From: Nitrogeniibacter aestuarii
GTDB taxonomy: Bacteria > Pseudomonadota > Gammaproteobacteria > Burkholderiales > Rhodocyclaceae
NCBI RefSeq assembly: GCF_017309585.1
Contig: NZ_CP071321.1
Location: forward strand, 3,472,001 to 3,536,000
Reading direction: 5' to 3'
Length of the DNA: 64,000 bases
Every line of letters begins with the position of its first letter. Within the stretch, counting starts at the first letter, position 1. The notes under the pieces were generated by a model, which did not search any database, was not told the DNA's origin, and was given only the letters and a program-made list of their open reading frames with translations. Positions 23,836 to 33,194 of the stretch are shown piece after piece. The position numbers were made by a program, and so were the translations under genes.

Positions 23836-25206
23836 TCAAATCGCCTTGGCGAGTTCTTCTGCGATACCGATGTAGTTGGCCGGCGTCATCGCCATCAGGC
23901 GCGTCTTTTCAGCCTCCGGGATCGCCAGCGTCTGAATGAACGCCTGCAGGGCTTCCTTGGTGATGCCCTTGCCCCGGGTCAGCGCCTTGAGCTGCTCGTA
24001 CGGATTCTCAACCCCGTACCGGCGCATCACGGTCTGCACGGGCTCGGCCAGCACTTCCCACGCTTCGTTCACATCTGCAGCCAGCGCGTCGCGATTGACC
24101 TGCAACTTGCCCAACCCCTTGAGCAGAGAATCGTAGGCCAGCAGCGTGTGCCCGAAAGCCACGCCCATATTGCGTAACACGGTCGAATCGGTCAGGTCAC
24201 GCTGCATGCGCGAAATCGGCAGCTTCTCACTGAAATGACGCAGCAACGAATTGGCGATGCCCAGATTGCCTTCAGCGTTTTCGAAATCAATCGGGTTGAC
24301 CTTGTGCGGCATCGTCGAGGAACCCACCTCGCCTTCCTTGAGCTTCTGCTTGAAGAAACCCAGGGAAATGTAGCTCCAGATATCACGACAGGCATCGATG
24401 AGCATGGTGTTGCAACGAGCCATGGCATCGAACAGTTCCGCCATGGAGTCGTGTGGCTCGATCTGGATGGTGTACGGATTGAACACCAGCCCCAGCGACT
24501 CTTCGACAAACTTCTTGTTGAACGCCGCCCAGTCCACGTCCGGATACGCAGACAGGTGCGCGTTGTAGTTGCCCACCGCACCATTGAACTTGGCCGTCAT
24601 CTCCACCGCGGCAATCGCCTTGCGGGCACGCTGGAGTCTATAGGCGATGTTCGCCATCTCCTTGCCCATGGTCGTCGGGCTCGCCGGCTGACCGTGCGTG
24701 CGCGACAACATCGGCGCATCCGCCAGATCGTGAGCCAGTTCAACGAAACGCGCGATCACGCGATCAAGCGTCGGCAGCATCACGTCCTTGCGCGCATCGT
24801 TGAGCATGAGCGCATGTGCGGTGTTGTTGATGTCTTCCGAAGTGCACGCAAAGTGCACAAATTCAGAGACCTTCATCACCTCGGGATTATTCGCGAAGTG
24901 CTGCTTGATCCAGTACTCGACCGCCTTGACGTCGTGGTTCGTGGTCGCTTCGATGGCCTTGACGGCTTCGGCGTCTGCGGGGAGAAAACTCTCAGCCACG
25001 CCGGTGAGCGCGGCTTTCGATGAGTTTGAGAAAGGTGCAACCTCGGGAATGGCATCAGAAGCGGCGAGAGCCAACAGCCAGAGCACCTCGACTTTGACTC
25101 GGTTTCGAATCAGTCCGTACTCGGAAAAATGGCTCTGGAGGCTTTCGACTTTGGCACGGTAACGCCCATCAAGAGGCGAAATGGAAATATTAGAATGTGA
25201 CGGCAT
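23836..25206 (-). CDS. purB: Adenylosuccinate lyase
   Basis: The protein has 456 residues, the same length as the Escherichia coli enzyme. ATG 25206 opens MPSHSNISISPLDGRYR; a TTG start ten codons upstream is less likely. It removes fumarate from SAICAR and from adenylosuccinate in purine synthesis. The family signature is GSSTMPHKVNPIDFENAEGN near residue 290, with catalytic His in SRTHGQPASPTTMGKE near 170. It stands alone, ended by a hairpin on its 3' side. Confidence 0.96.
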   Translation of the reverse strand: MPSHSNISISPLDGRYRAKVESLQSHFSEYGLIRNRVKVEVLWLLALAASDAIPEVAPFSNSSKAALTGVAESFLPADAEAVKAIEATTNHDVKAVEYWIKQHFANNPEVMKVSEFVHFACTSEDINNTAHALMLNDARKDVMLPTLDRVIARFVELAHDLADAPMLSRTHGQPASPTTMGKEMANIAYRLQRARKAIAAVEMTAKFNGAVGNYNAHLSAYPDVDWAAFNKKFVEESLGLVFNPYTIQIEPHDSMAELFDAMARCNTMLIDACRDIWSYISLGFFKQKLKEGEVGSSTMPHKVNPIDFENAEGNLGIANSLLRHFSEKLPISRMQRDLTDSTVLRNMGVAFGHTLLAYDSLLKGLGKLQVNRDALAADVNEAWEVLAEPVQTVMRRYGVENPYEQLKALTRGKGITKEALQAFIQTLAIPEAEKTRLMAMTPANYIGIAEELAKAI

Positions 25207-25273
25207 AAGACTTTTCAACGTTGGCTTAATGCCCAATTCTACCGCGAACAGCCGCTACCCTTCTCACGAATGC

Positions 25274-25301
25274 AAAGCCCCAGCGCGACCGCTGGGGCTT
25301 T
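25274..25301 (-). terminator. Terminator after the pilin gene
   Basis: AAAGCCCCAGCG and CGCTGGGGCTTT form a perfect 12-bp stem around a 4-nt loop, 26 bp beyond the pilin stop. On the minus strand it is followed by only a few T residues. It also separates the pilin from purB. Confidence 0.85.
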
Positions 25302-25326
25302 AAACCTTCAGGGCACTATGCCCACG

Positions 25327-25707
25327 TTACTGGTGATTGCAGTTACCAGTGTCCATGGAACATGTGACGGTGCCAGTCCCTGGAGCCGTCGGAGTCGCCG
25401 TAAAGTTGTCGCCTTGCGCAACTGCAGCCAAAGTCGCTGCATCATTGGGGACACCTGCATATGCGGAGCAGGCACCGTTTGCCGGAATGCCTGGAAGAAG
25501 GTTAACGTCATTTTGGTTCGCGATTGCAGCAACGACACCGTTAGCGATTGCTTTTGCTTCACCCAAGCACGCGTTATTGGCAGAACGCTGGGTATAGGAG
25601 CGGTACTGCGGCAGTGCGATTGCAGCCAGGATACCGATGATGGCGACCACGATCATCAGTTCGATCAGGGTAAAACCGGCTTGCGAACGCTTCATTGTCT
25701 TTTTCAT
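25327..25707 (-). CDS. Type IV pilin (PilA-like)
   Basis: The protein has 126 residues. ATG 25707 lies behind GGAGAAATCTC. The leader MKKTMKRSQAG is cut after Gly, leaving methylatable Phe1 and the helix FTLIELMIVVAIIGILAAIA with Glu5. The mature domain has Cys in NACLGE, GACSAY, VTCSMD and GNCNHQ; the last two probably form the C-terminal disulfide loop. It is the major-pilin type in size. It has its own sigma-54 promoter and terminator, and the PilB-like ATPase gene is next upstream on the same strand. Confidence 0.92.
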   Translation of the reverse strand: MKKTMKRSQAGFTLIELMIVVAIIGILAAIALPQYRSYTQRSANNACLGEAKAIANGVVAAIANQNDVNLLPGIPANGACSAYAGVPNDAATLAAVAQGDNFTATPTAPGTGTVTCSMDTGNCNHQ

Positions 25708-25765
25708 GAGATTTCTCCAGAAAGAATTTGTTTGGCCACGGACTGCGTCCGCTCGTCGTTTCTAA

Positions 25766-25781
25766 GGCAGAGTGCGTGCCA
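25766..25781 (-). promoter_or_regulatory. Sigma-54 promoter of the pilin gene
   Basis: Read on the minus strand, TGGCACGCACTCTGCC has the invariant GG and GC in the right spacing and matches TGGCACG exactly. Transcription would start near 25755, about 48 nt before the pilin ATG. Sigma-54 control of pilA is known in several proteobacteria (PilSR). No IHF or activator site could be assigned with certainty in the AT-rich stretch upstream. Confidence 0.8.
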
Positions 25782-25911
25782 GTTTTACAGAGAAAACTTA
25801 AACCATTGAATTTATATAAAAAAGAAAAGGCGCCTCATTTTCAGTAGCCCTCTTTACGCGAGTTAAGCCCTTCAAACTGACGATTTGCGTCACCCCACCT
25901 GACGCGTCGCG

Positions 25912-28269
25912 TCACCGTACGCAGACTTTCCGCACCTGCGCCATGTCGGTAATACCCGCCAACACCTTTTCAATCCCGTCCTGCCGGAGCGTCCGCATCC
26001 CCTCCTCCAGCGCGACGGCAAGCAGCTTCGCGACACGCGCACGTTCCTGAATCTGGCGCTTGGCGTCATCCGAGCCCAGCATCAGTTCATGCAGGCCGAC
26101 ACGCCCTTTGTAGCCGTGAGTGCATTCAGAGCAGCCCTTGGGTCGATACAAGGTCAGCTTTCCGGACTTGTCCCCGAAGCCCACACGCCATTCCTTCTCC
26201 ACCGTATCGCGCGCAGCGACCGCATCGTCCTTGAACGGTTGGGTCATTTGCAGATCGAGACAGTACTCGTCCAGCAGCGCATTCAATTCGGCCTCATCCG
26301 GGTGGTAGGCCTCCTTGCACTTCGAGCACAGCCGCTTTGCCAGACGCTGCGCCAGGATGCCCAGCAGTGCATCCGCAAAGTTGAATGGGTCCATGCCCAT
26401 GTCGAGCAGGCGCACGATGGATTCGGGTGCGCTGTTGGTGTGAAGCGTCGAAAACACAAGGTGGCCGGTCAGCGAGGCTTCGATACCGACTGAGACGGTT
26501 TCGTGATCACGCATCTCCCCCACCATGATCACATCCGGGTCGGCGCGCAGGAAGGCGCGCATCATGGTGGCGAAGTCGAGGCCTGCCTTGCGATTGACCT
26601 GAACCTGGCGCAAGCCCTTCTGGGTGATCTCAACCGGATCTTCGGCCGTCCAGATCTTGGTCTCGGGCGTGTTGATGTAACCCAGAATCGAATGCAACGT
26701 CGTCGTCTTGCCGGACCCGGTGGGGCCACAGACGAAGAAGATGCCGTAGGGCTTTTCGATGGCGGATTTCAGCCGCCGGAGGTTCCGCTCGGAGAGGCCC
26801 AGCTTGTCCAGCTTGATGGGCTCGCTGTTGCCCAGCAGGCGCATGACGACGTCTTCCATGCCGCCAGCAGTCGGCACGGTCGCCACGCGCAACTCGATAT
26901 CGAGTGGGGCATAGCGGCGGAATTTGATCTTGCCGTCCTGCGGCTTGCGTCGCTCGGATATATCCAGATCGCACATGATCTTGATCCGTGTCACCAGCGG
27001 ATTGCGATAGCTGGCCGGCACCTCGATATAGGGCACGAGCGTTCCGTCCTTGCGGAAACGGATTTGCGTCTTCTCCTTGCCCGGGCGCGGTTCGATGTGA
27101 ACATCGGACGCCCCCTGCTTGTATGCATCGACGATGATCTTGTTCACCAGCTTGACGAGCTCGTTGTCTGCGGCGGCGGACAGCTCATCCGCCATCGACG
27201 TTTCGTGTTCGTCTTCGCCGAGGTCGGACAGCAAGTCATCGACCGAGGTCAGGTCGAGGCTCGCCTCGAAGAATTGATCCACTGTCTTCGAGAATTCTTG
27301 CGCTGTGGTCGCGCGAATGACGATCTTCTTGTTCGGGAAGACGTTGTGAGCGACTCTCGACGCCCGGATCTGCTCCGGGTCGGTGGCCATGATGACCACG
27401 CCTTCTTCGGTTTCTTCGAGCGGAATCCAGTGACTCTGCTCGACAAATTCCCGTTTGATATTGCGCAACAGGTCAACCGGCTTGATGCGGTCCTGATTGA
27501 ACTGCTCATAGGAGACATTGAAGAATGTCGCAACGGCATGACCCACTTCCGCCAAGGACAGCCCCATGGCCGTCACCAGCACCTCTTCGGTCGAGATGCC
27601 CTGATCGCGCGCTGCCCGGGTGGCCTCGTCGAGCTCCTCTGGCGTGATCTTGGCTTCGAGCACCAGCAAATCGTACCTGGACCGCGGTGCGCTTGCCGTT
27701 TTCGTTCGATGCGAGAAGGCCACACCCAGTGTCTGCGCAAGCCCCATCAGCCCTTCTTCGGCGATCGGCGAAAAAGGCTGGTTGTCGCGCGTGTTGATGA
27801 GTTGGAGCACCCCTTCAAGTTCATCCTTTTCTGGCGACACGATCGGCGCCACCAGCATCTGGCGGCTGTGGAAGCCGGTGACATCATCCACTTCCTTGCG
27901 GAATTCCAGCTCCGGGCTGATCGCCTTCAGTGCGGCTTGGTCATAGACATCAGGCAGGTTGAGCATTTCGCGTGTGAGCGCCACAAACCCGGCAATACTG
28001 TTTTCGGAAATGGGTAGCCGGATGCTGTTGACCTTGTTCAGGCCCATCTTCACTTTGGAGACGATCGCACCACCGGTCTCATCAACGGTATAGATGGTCA
28101 GGCGCTCTGCCTCGAAGAGATCGCACAAGTCGTTCGACAACTCGAAGATGATTTCATCGATGTTGTGCGTGGCGTGAATTCGTGTCGTGACCGACTGCAA
28201 TCCCTTGAAGAATGCCAGCCGCCCGGCGACCCCCTTGTTGGACTGAGCGCTACCTTTTGCAAGGTTCAT
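25912..28269 (-). CDS. GAF-domain GspE/PilB-family pilus assembly ATPase
   Basis: The protein has 785 residues, longer than usual PilB because a GAF domain occupies about residues 25-190. A GspE-II-like segment follows (EAKITPEELDEATRAARDQG). The ATPase has Walker A GPTGSGKTTT near 515, the Asp-box and Walker B region ADPDVIMVGEMRD near 580, the His-box FSTLHTNSAPES, and two zinc pairs CSKC and CSEC. It powers pilin polymerisation at the inner membrane. GAF domains bind small ligands such as cyclic nucleotides, so activity may be gated by a signal. A GTG five codons upstream is an alternative start. Confidence 0.88.
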   Translation of the reverse strand: MNLAKGSAQSNKGVAGRLAFFKGLQSVTTRIHATHNIDEIIFELSNDLCDLFEAERLTIYTVDETGGAIVSKVKMGLNKVNSIRLPISENSIAGFVALTREMLNLPDVYDQAALKAISPELEFRKEVDDVTGFHSRQMLVAPIVSPEKDELEGVLQLINTRDNQPFSPIAEEGLMGLAQTLGVAFSHRTKTASAPRSRYDLLVLEAKITPEELDEATRAARDQGISTEEVLVTAMGLSLAEVGHAVATFFNVSYEQFNQDRIKPVDLLRNIKREFVEQSHWIPLEETEEGVVIMATDPEQIRASRVAHNVFPNKKIVIRATTAQEFSKTVDQFFEASLDLTSVDDLLSDLGEDEHETSMADELSAAADNELVKLVNKIIVDAYKQGASDVHIEPRPGKEKTQIRFRKDGTLVPYIEVPASYRNPLVTRIKIMCDLDISERRKPQDGKIKFRRYAPLDIELRVATVPTAGGMEDVVMRLLGNSEPIKLDKLGLSERNLRRLKSAIEKPYGIFFVCGPTGSGKTTTLHSILGYINTPETKIWTAEDPVEITQKGLRQVQVNRKAGLDFATMMRAFLRADPDVIMVGEMRDHETVSVGIEASLTGHLVFSTLHTNSAPESIVRLLDMGMDPFNFADALLGILAQRLAKRLCSKCKEAYHPDEAELNALLDEYCLDLQMTQPFKDDAVAARDTVEKEWRVGFGDKSGKLTLYRPKGCSECTHGYKGRVGLHELMLGSDDAKRQIQERARVAKLLAVALEEGMRTLRQDGIEKVLAGITDMAQVRKVCVR

Positions 28270-28425
28270 GAATGGGCTTCCCACTGTTTCTGATGGCGAA
28301 TCCGGCCTCGGCGAGATCGGGAGTCATCATTCTACGTCCCGGAGCGGCCGACGAACGAACGAAGCAGATTGCCTCAGACAGCATTCTGAGGTCAGAAGGC
28401 AAGCATCAAAGCAGGAATAAGCCCG

Positions 28426-29199
28426 TCAAAACTCGAGCACTTGCCCGTTTTGCAGCCGCTTGGGCTGAAGCCGCCCACCATACGCTGCGATTTCAGCCAT
28501 GGTCCGCTCCCCCTGGCCGGGCTTGAGATGGCTGATGAACACCTCGGGCGACACGGTCAGTGCATCTAGGAATTGGGCAAGCAAGGTGGGACACAGATGC
28601 CGGGATGCCAGCGCGAGTGCGTGCTGGGCGTCGGAGAAGGCGGTTTCAATCGCGAGATAACGCAGTGCCGGAAGCGCATTGATGGCATCGATGAGTTCGC
28701 GTGTGTACGTTGTATCACCCGAAAACACCAGCTGCCCCCGACCACTGTCGAGCGCATAGGCCACAGCCGGTACCGTGTGATACGCGGGCAGCGCCTTGAT
28801 CTTGCGACCATCCAGCGAGACTTCTTCGCCTTTGCGCAAAACCTGAAAGCGCATGAACGGTCGATGACGATCCGGGATCGCGCTGAAATCAGGCCAGACC
28901 AGCCAATTGAAAATGTGGGAGCGCAATATGCGCAGCGTCTCGTCGGTGGCATACACTGTCACCGGCGCTCCCCGCGCATCACCGACAGTGTCGATCAGCA
29001 ATGGCAGGAATGCGATGTGATCCAGATGGGCGTGCGTGATGAAAATGTGATTGATGCGCAAGAGCGCATCGAAGTCGAGCTCGCCGACCCCCGTACCGCA
29101 ATCGATCAGGATATCGTCGTCAACGAGGAAAGCTGTGGTGCGCGCATCACGCCCCCCGATGCCCCCGCTGCAGCCAAGCACCCTGAATTTCATTTGCAT
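28426..29199 (-). CDS. Metallo-beta-lactamase-fold protein, class II cyclic-nucleotide phosphodiesterase type
   Basis: The protein has 257 residues. The metal site is THAHLDH near residue 56, with later ligands in FSGDTTYT and SHLKPGQ. The N-terminal LGCSGGIGG and the overall length fit the class II cAMP phosphodiesterase family. It would hydrolyse cAMP or a related cyclic nucleotide. It lies between the FHA gene and the GAF-PilB gene on one strand, so it could tune a ligand for the GAF domain. That link is inference. Confidence 0.75.
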   Translation of the reverse strand: MQMKFRVLGCSGGIGGRDARTTAFLVDDDILIDCGTGVGELDFDALLRINHIFITHAHLDHIAFLPLLIDTVGDARGAPVTVYATDETLRILRSHIFNWLVWPDFSAIPDRHRPFMRFQVLRKGEEVSLDGRKIKALPAYHTVPAVAYALDSGRGQLVFSGDTTYTRELIDAINALPALRYLAIETAFSDAQHALALASRHLCPTLLAQFLDALTVSPEVFISHLKPGQGERTMAEIAAYGGRLQPKRLQNGQVLEF

Positions 29200-29296
29200 C
29201 GCCAGGATAGTAAAACCAGCTGGGAGACTAGCATCGCCACCGAGGCGTGAATTGCGAAAAAAGTCACACCGAGCTCAGGCGGCAGACAATCGGGCA

Positions 29297-30076
29297 TTAA
29301 TCCCGGAGAAAGAACTCCATCTTGACCCCGGCGATCTCGATGATGTCATGGTCAGCAAGGTGTCGCGCCTGCGCGTCGAGCGTCTGGCCATTGACGACAG
29401 GGAAGGTCGATCCTTCCACATGCGTGATGAAGTAACCATGAGGACGACGGGTAATGACGGCCACCTGCGTTCCCGGTTTGCCCAGCGTGGTCAGGGATTT
29501 CTTCAGTTCCAGCTCGCGGCCGGCGTTCTGGCCGGACAGCACCTGGATGATCCCAAGTTGCCCTTCGACCGGTTTTGACTGAACACCCCCGGTGGAAGTC
29601 ACCGACGAAGAGCGGCTGAAAATCTGTGTTGCGTCCGTTACCGACTCGGAGAGTCGGTCGGCTGCTGCGACCACGGTGTCGGTTTGGGCCGACTCCCCAT
29701 CGACCGTGACGGCCACTTCAGGGTCTGCCGTCACCGGCTTGAGCGACGCGGTGTCGATGAAATCTGACGGCGAGGTCCCCGGCTGGTTGGCATCCACTAT
29801 GAACTTGATGCGGTACTTACCCAGTTCGACAACATCGTTGTTCTGCAACGCACACTTCTTGACCGGCTGGCCGTTCACATAGGTGCCGTTGGTGCTGTTC
29901 TGATCTTCCAGAAAGGCGTCGTCGAGAATGGCCGTGATTACAGCGTGTTCGCCACTGATCGCGAGATTGTCGATCTGGATGTCATTATGGGGTTTGCGCC
30001 CGATCGTCGTCCGCTCCTTCGACAGAGGGATCTCCTTGAGCACCAAGCCATCCATACTGAGAATCAGTTTCGGCAT
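29297..30076 (-). CDS. Double FHA-domain protein
   Basis: The protein has 259 residues. The first FHA domain (about 1-95) has the phosphothreonine-binding residues intact: GRKPHNDI, SGEHA and NSTNGTYVNG. A Ser/Thr-rich linker (about 105-165) precedes a second, weaker FHA fold (about 170-259) ending in IIEIAGVKMEFFLRD. FHA domains bind phosphothreonine peptides. The gene lies 26 bp after a PP2C phosphatase, so the pair probably acts on the same phosphorylated partner. No kinase gene is present in the window. Confidence 0.88.
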   Translation of the reverse strand: MPKLILSMDGLVLKEIPLSKERTTIGRKPHNDIQIDNLAISGEHAVITAILDDAFLEDQNSTNGTYVNGQPVKKCALQNNDVVELGKYRIKFIVDANQPGTSPSDFIDTASLKPVTADPEVAVTVDGESAQTDTVVAAADRLSESVTDATQIFSRSSSVTSTGGVQSKPVEGQLGIIQVLSGQNAGRELELKKSLTTLGKPGTQVAVITRRPHGYFITHVEGSTFPVVNGQTLDAQARHLADHDIIEIAGVKMEFFLRD

Positions 30077-30102
30077 CTCGTGTTTCTTCCTGTTCCTTGC
30101 GC

Positions 30103-30891
30103 CTATTTAGCTCTCGCCGACGCTGGCAATCCGATTTTGATCAAAACAACCGTTATGTTGTCACGCCCGCCCCGGTCATTGGCAAGCTGCACGAGATGAT
30201 CGGCAGCGAGGGGTAGATTGGCGGACAGGGTTTCGCACACAAGTGCAATGTCTTCATCATAAAGCATGTCGGTCAGCCCATCGGAGCACATCAGATAAAT
30301 GTCTCCGGGGCGAGCCTCATGCAGTGCCACATCGGGTACCACCGAGGGTTCGACACCCAGCGCACGGGTCAGCAAGCTTCTGCCAGGAGAGGTGCGCGCC
30401 GCGTCGGCGCTCATCATGCCTCCATCAACCTGCTCCTGCAACAGGGAATGATCCCGAGTCATCTGAACAAGATGGTCTGGCCGATAGCGATAGAGGCGCG
30501 AGTCCCCGACGTGCGCCACGGCAATCATGTCTTCGAAGCATCGAACGGTCACCAGCGTCGAACCCATGCCATAAAGCTCTCGGTCGCTATGGGAGACACG
30601 AAAGATTCGATCGTTTGCTTCAATCGTGGCGTTCCTCAGGCCGGCGAGGGCTTCGGAGGCCGACCCGATCATGGCATTGCCAAGGCTTTCTCGGACACAC
30701 TCAACCGCCATCGCCGAGGCCACATCGCCACCGCGATACCCGCCCATGCCGTCAGCCAGCACAGCCCAGCCCTGGTCCACATCGAAGTGGCAAGCGTCTT
30801 CATTACGCTCGCGGAGTCGCCCCACGTCTGTTCGGGACGCCATTTCGAAAGCGCCCAGCGTTTCAGGCCCTCCCACTGGACGCCTTTCCAT
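30103..30891 (-). CDS. PP2C-family Ser/Thr protein phosphatase
   Basis: The protein has 262 residues. The PP2C motifs are in order: RERNEDA near 28, VLADGMGGYRGGD near 44, AHVGDSRLYRY near 125, MCSDGLTDML near 205 and GRDNITVVLI near 242. The acidic residues in these motifs bind two manganese or magnesium ions. It resembles Stp1-type bacterial phosphatases. It is the first gene of the PP2C-FHA-phosphodiesterase-ATPase string, which suggests reversible phosphorylation as an input to pilus assembly. Confidence 0.92.
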   Translation of the reverse strand: MERRPVGGPETLGAFEMASRTDVGRLRERNEDACHFDVDQGWAVLADGMGGYRGGDVASAMAVECVRESLGNAMIGSASEALAGLRNATIEANDRIFRVSHSDRELYGMGSTLVTVRCFEDMIAVAHVGDSRLYRYRPDHLVQMTRDHSLLQEQVDGGMMSADAARTSPGRSLLTRALGVEPSVVPDVALHEARPGDIYLMCSDGLTDMLYDEDIALVCETLSANLPLAADHLVQLANDRGGRDNITVVLIKIGLPASARAK

Positions 30892-31078
30892 TCGCGACTC
30901 CCTTCACCACACGCTGCGTTCTGCTCATGCGCTCTAGCTGTTCCCTTAGGCGATTTCTGCCTAGCCCAGAAGTTTTGACGGCCGTGCTGCAGAATTCTTT
31001 TGTTTTGCTCGCGAGGTCCATTGTGCCATTCGCGATTCCTCTTCAGGAACATACAACGAAACCAGCCTGCCGACGCAT

Positions 31079-31107
31079 AAAAAAACGCCCGCAAAAGCGG
31101 GCGTTTT
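31079..31107 (-). terminator. Terminator after sucD
   Basis: AAAACGCCCGC and GCGGGCGTTTT form a perfect 11-bp stem around AAAA. On the minus strand it is followed by seven T residues, 20 bp beyond the sucD stop. Confidence 0.93.
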
Positions 31108-31127
31108 CTTTGCTTGCGCGGCTGAAA

Positions 31128-32021
31128 TCAGAGCATTGCCTTGAGCAGCTTACCCATTTCAGACGGGTTGCGCGTTACCTTGAAGCCACACTCTTCCATG
31201 ATGGCGAGCTTGGCGTCAGCGGTGTCTTCACCACCGGAGATCAACGCACCAGCATGGCCCATGCGCTTGCCTGCGGGCGCGGTCACGCCAGCGATGAAGC
31301 CCACGACCGGCTTGGTCATGTTGTCCTTGCACCAGCGCGCAGCTTCAGCTTCGTCCGGACCACCGATCTCGCCGATCATGATGACGGCGTCGGTATCCGG
31401 GTCTTCGTTGAACATGCGCATCACGTCAATGTGCTTCAGGCCATTGATGGGATCACCACCGATACCCACGGCAGACGACTGGCCCAGACCGATTTCGGTC
31501 AGCTGTGCCACAGCTTCGTACGTGAGGGTACCGGAGCGGGAGACCACACCGATACGGCCTTTCTTGTGGATGTGACCCGGCATGATGCCGATCTTGATCT
31601 CATCCGGCGTGATCAGGCCCGGGCAGTTGGGGCCCAGCAGCAGGGTTTCCTTGCCGCCGGCCTTCACTTTCTGGGTCATCTTGTTGCGCACTTCGAGCAT
31701 GTCACGAACCGGAATGCCCTCGGTAATGCAGATCGCCAGGTCAATGTCGGCCTCGCAGGCTTCCCAGATAGCCGCCGCGGCACCCGCAGGCGGCACGTAG
31801 ATGACCGACACGGTAGCACCGGTCTCGGCAGCCGCTTCCTTCACGGAGGCGTAGATGGGCACATCGAAGATGGACTCACCGGCTTTCTTCGGATTCACAC
31901 CAGCCACGAAGCAGTTCTTGCCATTCGCGTACTCGATGCACTTCTCAGTATGGAACTGACCGGTCTTGCCCGTGATGCCCTGGGTGATGACCTTGGTGTC
32001 TTTGTTGATCAGGATAGACAT
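31128..32021 (-). CDS. sucD: Succinyl-CoA synthetase alpha subunit
   Basis: The protein has 297 residues. It forms the CoA-binding and phosphohistidine-bearing half of the TCA-cycle enzyme that makes ATP or GTP from succinyl-CoA. It opens with MSILINKDTKVITQGITGKT. The active-site His lies in GHAGALISGGEDTADAK near 245, and the CoA-binding Rossmann fold is at the N-terminus. The start is 12 bp after the sucC stop, so the two form one operon ended by a strong terminator. Confidence 0.97.
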   Translation of the reverse strand: MSILINKDTKVITQGITGKTGQFHTEKCIEYANGKNCFVAGVNPKKAGESIFDVPIYASVKEAAAETGATVSVIYVPPAGAAAAIWEACEADIDLAICITEGIPVRDMLEVRNKMTQKVKAGGKETLLLGPNCPGLITPDEIKIGIMPGHIHKKGRIGVVSRSGTLTYEAVAQLTEIGLGQSSAVGIGGDPINGLKHIDVMRMFNEDPDTDAVIMIGEIGGPDEAEAARWCKDNMTKPVVGFIAGVTAPAGKRMGHAGALISGGEDTADAKLAIMEECGFKVTRNPSEMGKLLKAML

Positions 32022-32033
32022 TCGAAACTCTCC

Positions 32034-33194
32034 TTACTTGACCGCTTCGACGACTTTGGTCGCGGCTTCGGCCATGCTGTCGGCGGAAATGATGGGCAGA
32101 CCGGACTCGGCGAGAATCTTCTTGCCGATATCTTCATTGGTCCCCTTCATGCGCACCACCAGCGGTACGGAGAGATTCACTTCCTTGGCAGCCGCGACCA
32201 CGCCGGTGGCGATGGTGTCGCAACGCATGATGCCGCCAAAGATGTTCACGAGAATGCCCTTCACCTTGGGGTTCTTGAGCATGATCTTGAAGGCTTCGGT
32301 CACCTTCTCGGTCGTGGCGCCACCGCCAACGTCGAGGAAGTTGGCCGGCTCGGCACCGAACAACTTGATGGTGTCCATGGTGGCCATGGCCAGACCGGCG
32401 CCGTTCACCAGGCAACCGATGTTGCCGTCGAGGCTGATGTAGGCCAGATCGTATTTGGAGGCTTCGATCTCGTCAGCGTCCTCTTCGTCCAGATCGCGGT
32501 ACTCGACGATTTCAGGATGACGGTACAGGGCGTTGGAATCGAAGTTGAACTTGGCGTCCAGGGCCTTGATGTTGCCGTTGCCTTCGTGGATCAGCGGGTT
32601 GATTTCCGCCAGCGAAGCATCGGTTTCCATGTAGCACGTGTAGAGTTTCTTGAAGGCGTCGATCGCCTGGGCCATCGAACCGTCCGGAATGCCGATGCCC
32701 TTGGCCAGCTCGGTAGCCTGTGCGTCGGTCAGGCCGACGAGCGGATCGACAAACACCTTGATGATTTTTTCCGGCGTGTTGGCGGCAACTTCTTCGATGT
32801 CCATGCCGCCTTCGGAAGAGGCCATCATGGCAATCTTCTGGGTCGCGCGATCAGTCAGCGCGGCCACATAGTATTCATGCTGGATGTCAGCACCTTCTTC
32901 GACAAGCAGACGGCGCACTTTCTGGCCTTCCGGGCCGGTCTGATGCGTGATCAGCTGCATGCCCAGAATGTCGTTGGCGACCGCCTTCACTTCGTCCAGG
33001 GACTTGGCCAGCTTCACGCCGCCGCCCTTGCCGCGGCCACCCGCGTGGATCTGAGCCTTCACCACCCAGATCGGTCCGCCCAGCTCTTCGGCCGCTTTGA
33101 CCGCCTCGTCTACCGAGAAGCACGGGATGCCACGCGGGGTGACGACGCCATACTTTCTCAGCAGTTCCTTTGCTTGATACTCATGAATCTTCAT
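32034..33194 (-). CDS. sucC: Succinyl-CoA synthetase beta subunit
   Basis: The protein has 386 residues. ATG 33194 gives the standard opening MKIHEYQAKELLRKYGV; the 14-codon extension has no support. The ATP-grasp domain contains VVKAQIHAGGRGKGGGVK. The C-terminal part has LVNIFGGIMRCDTIA, the nucleotide-coupled loop near the phosphohistidine of SucD. Only sucCD is here; the 2-oxoglutarate dehydrogenase genes are not adjacent. Confidence 0.97.
   Translation of the reverse strand: MKIHEYQAKELLRKYGVVTPRGIPCFSVDEAVKAAEELGGPIWVVKAQIHAGGRGKGGGVKLAKSLDEVKAVANDILGMQLITHQTGPEGQKVRRLLVEEGADIQHEYYVAALTDRATQKIAMMASSEGGMDIEEVAANTPEKIIKVFVDPLVGLTDAQATELAKGIGIPDGSMAQAIDAFKKLYTCYMETDASLAEINPLIHEGNGNIKALDAKFNFDSNALYRHPEIVEYRDLDEEDADEIEASKYDLAYISLDGNIGCLVNGAGLAMATMDTIKLFGAEPANFLDVGGGATTEKVTEAFKIMLKNPKVKGILVNIFGGIMRCDTIATGVVAAAKEVNLSVPLVVRMKGTNEDIGKKILAESGLPIISADSMAEAATKVVEAVK

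Noticed and set aside
28372..28391. CCTCAGA/TCTGAGG hairpin between the GAF-PilB and phosphodiesterase genes
   Set aside because: The 7-bp stem has no U-tract on the minus strand and lies inside an apparent operon, so it was not called a terminator.
31020..31050. TGGCAC on the minus strand upstream of the PP2C gene as a sigma-54 promoter
   Set aside because: The -12 half is missing: no GC stands at the required spacing, so only half of the element is present.
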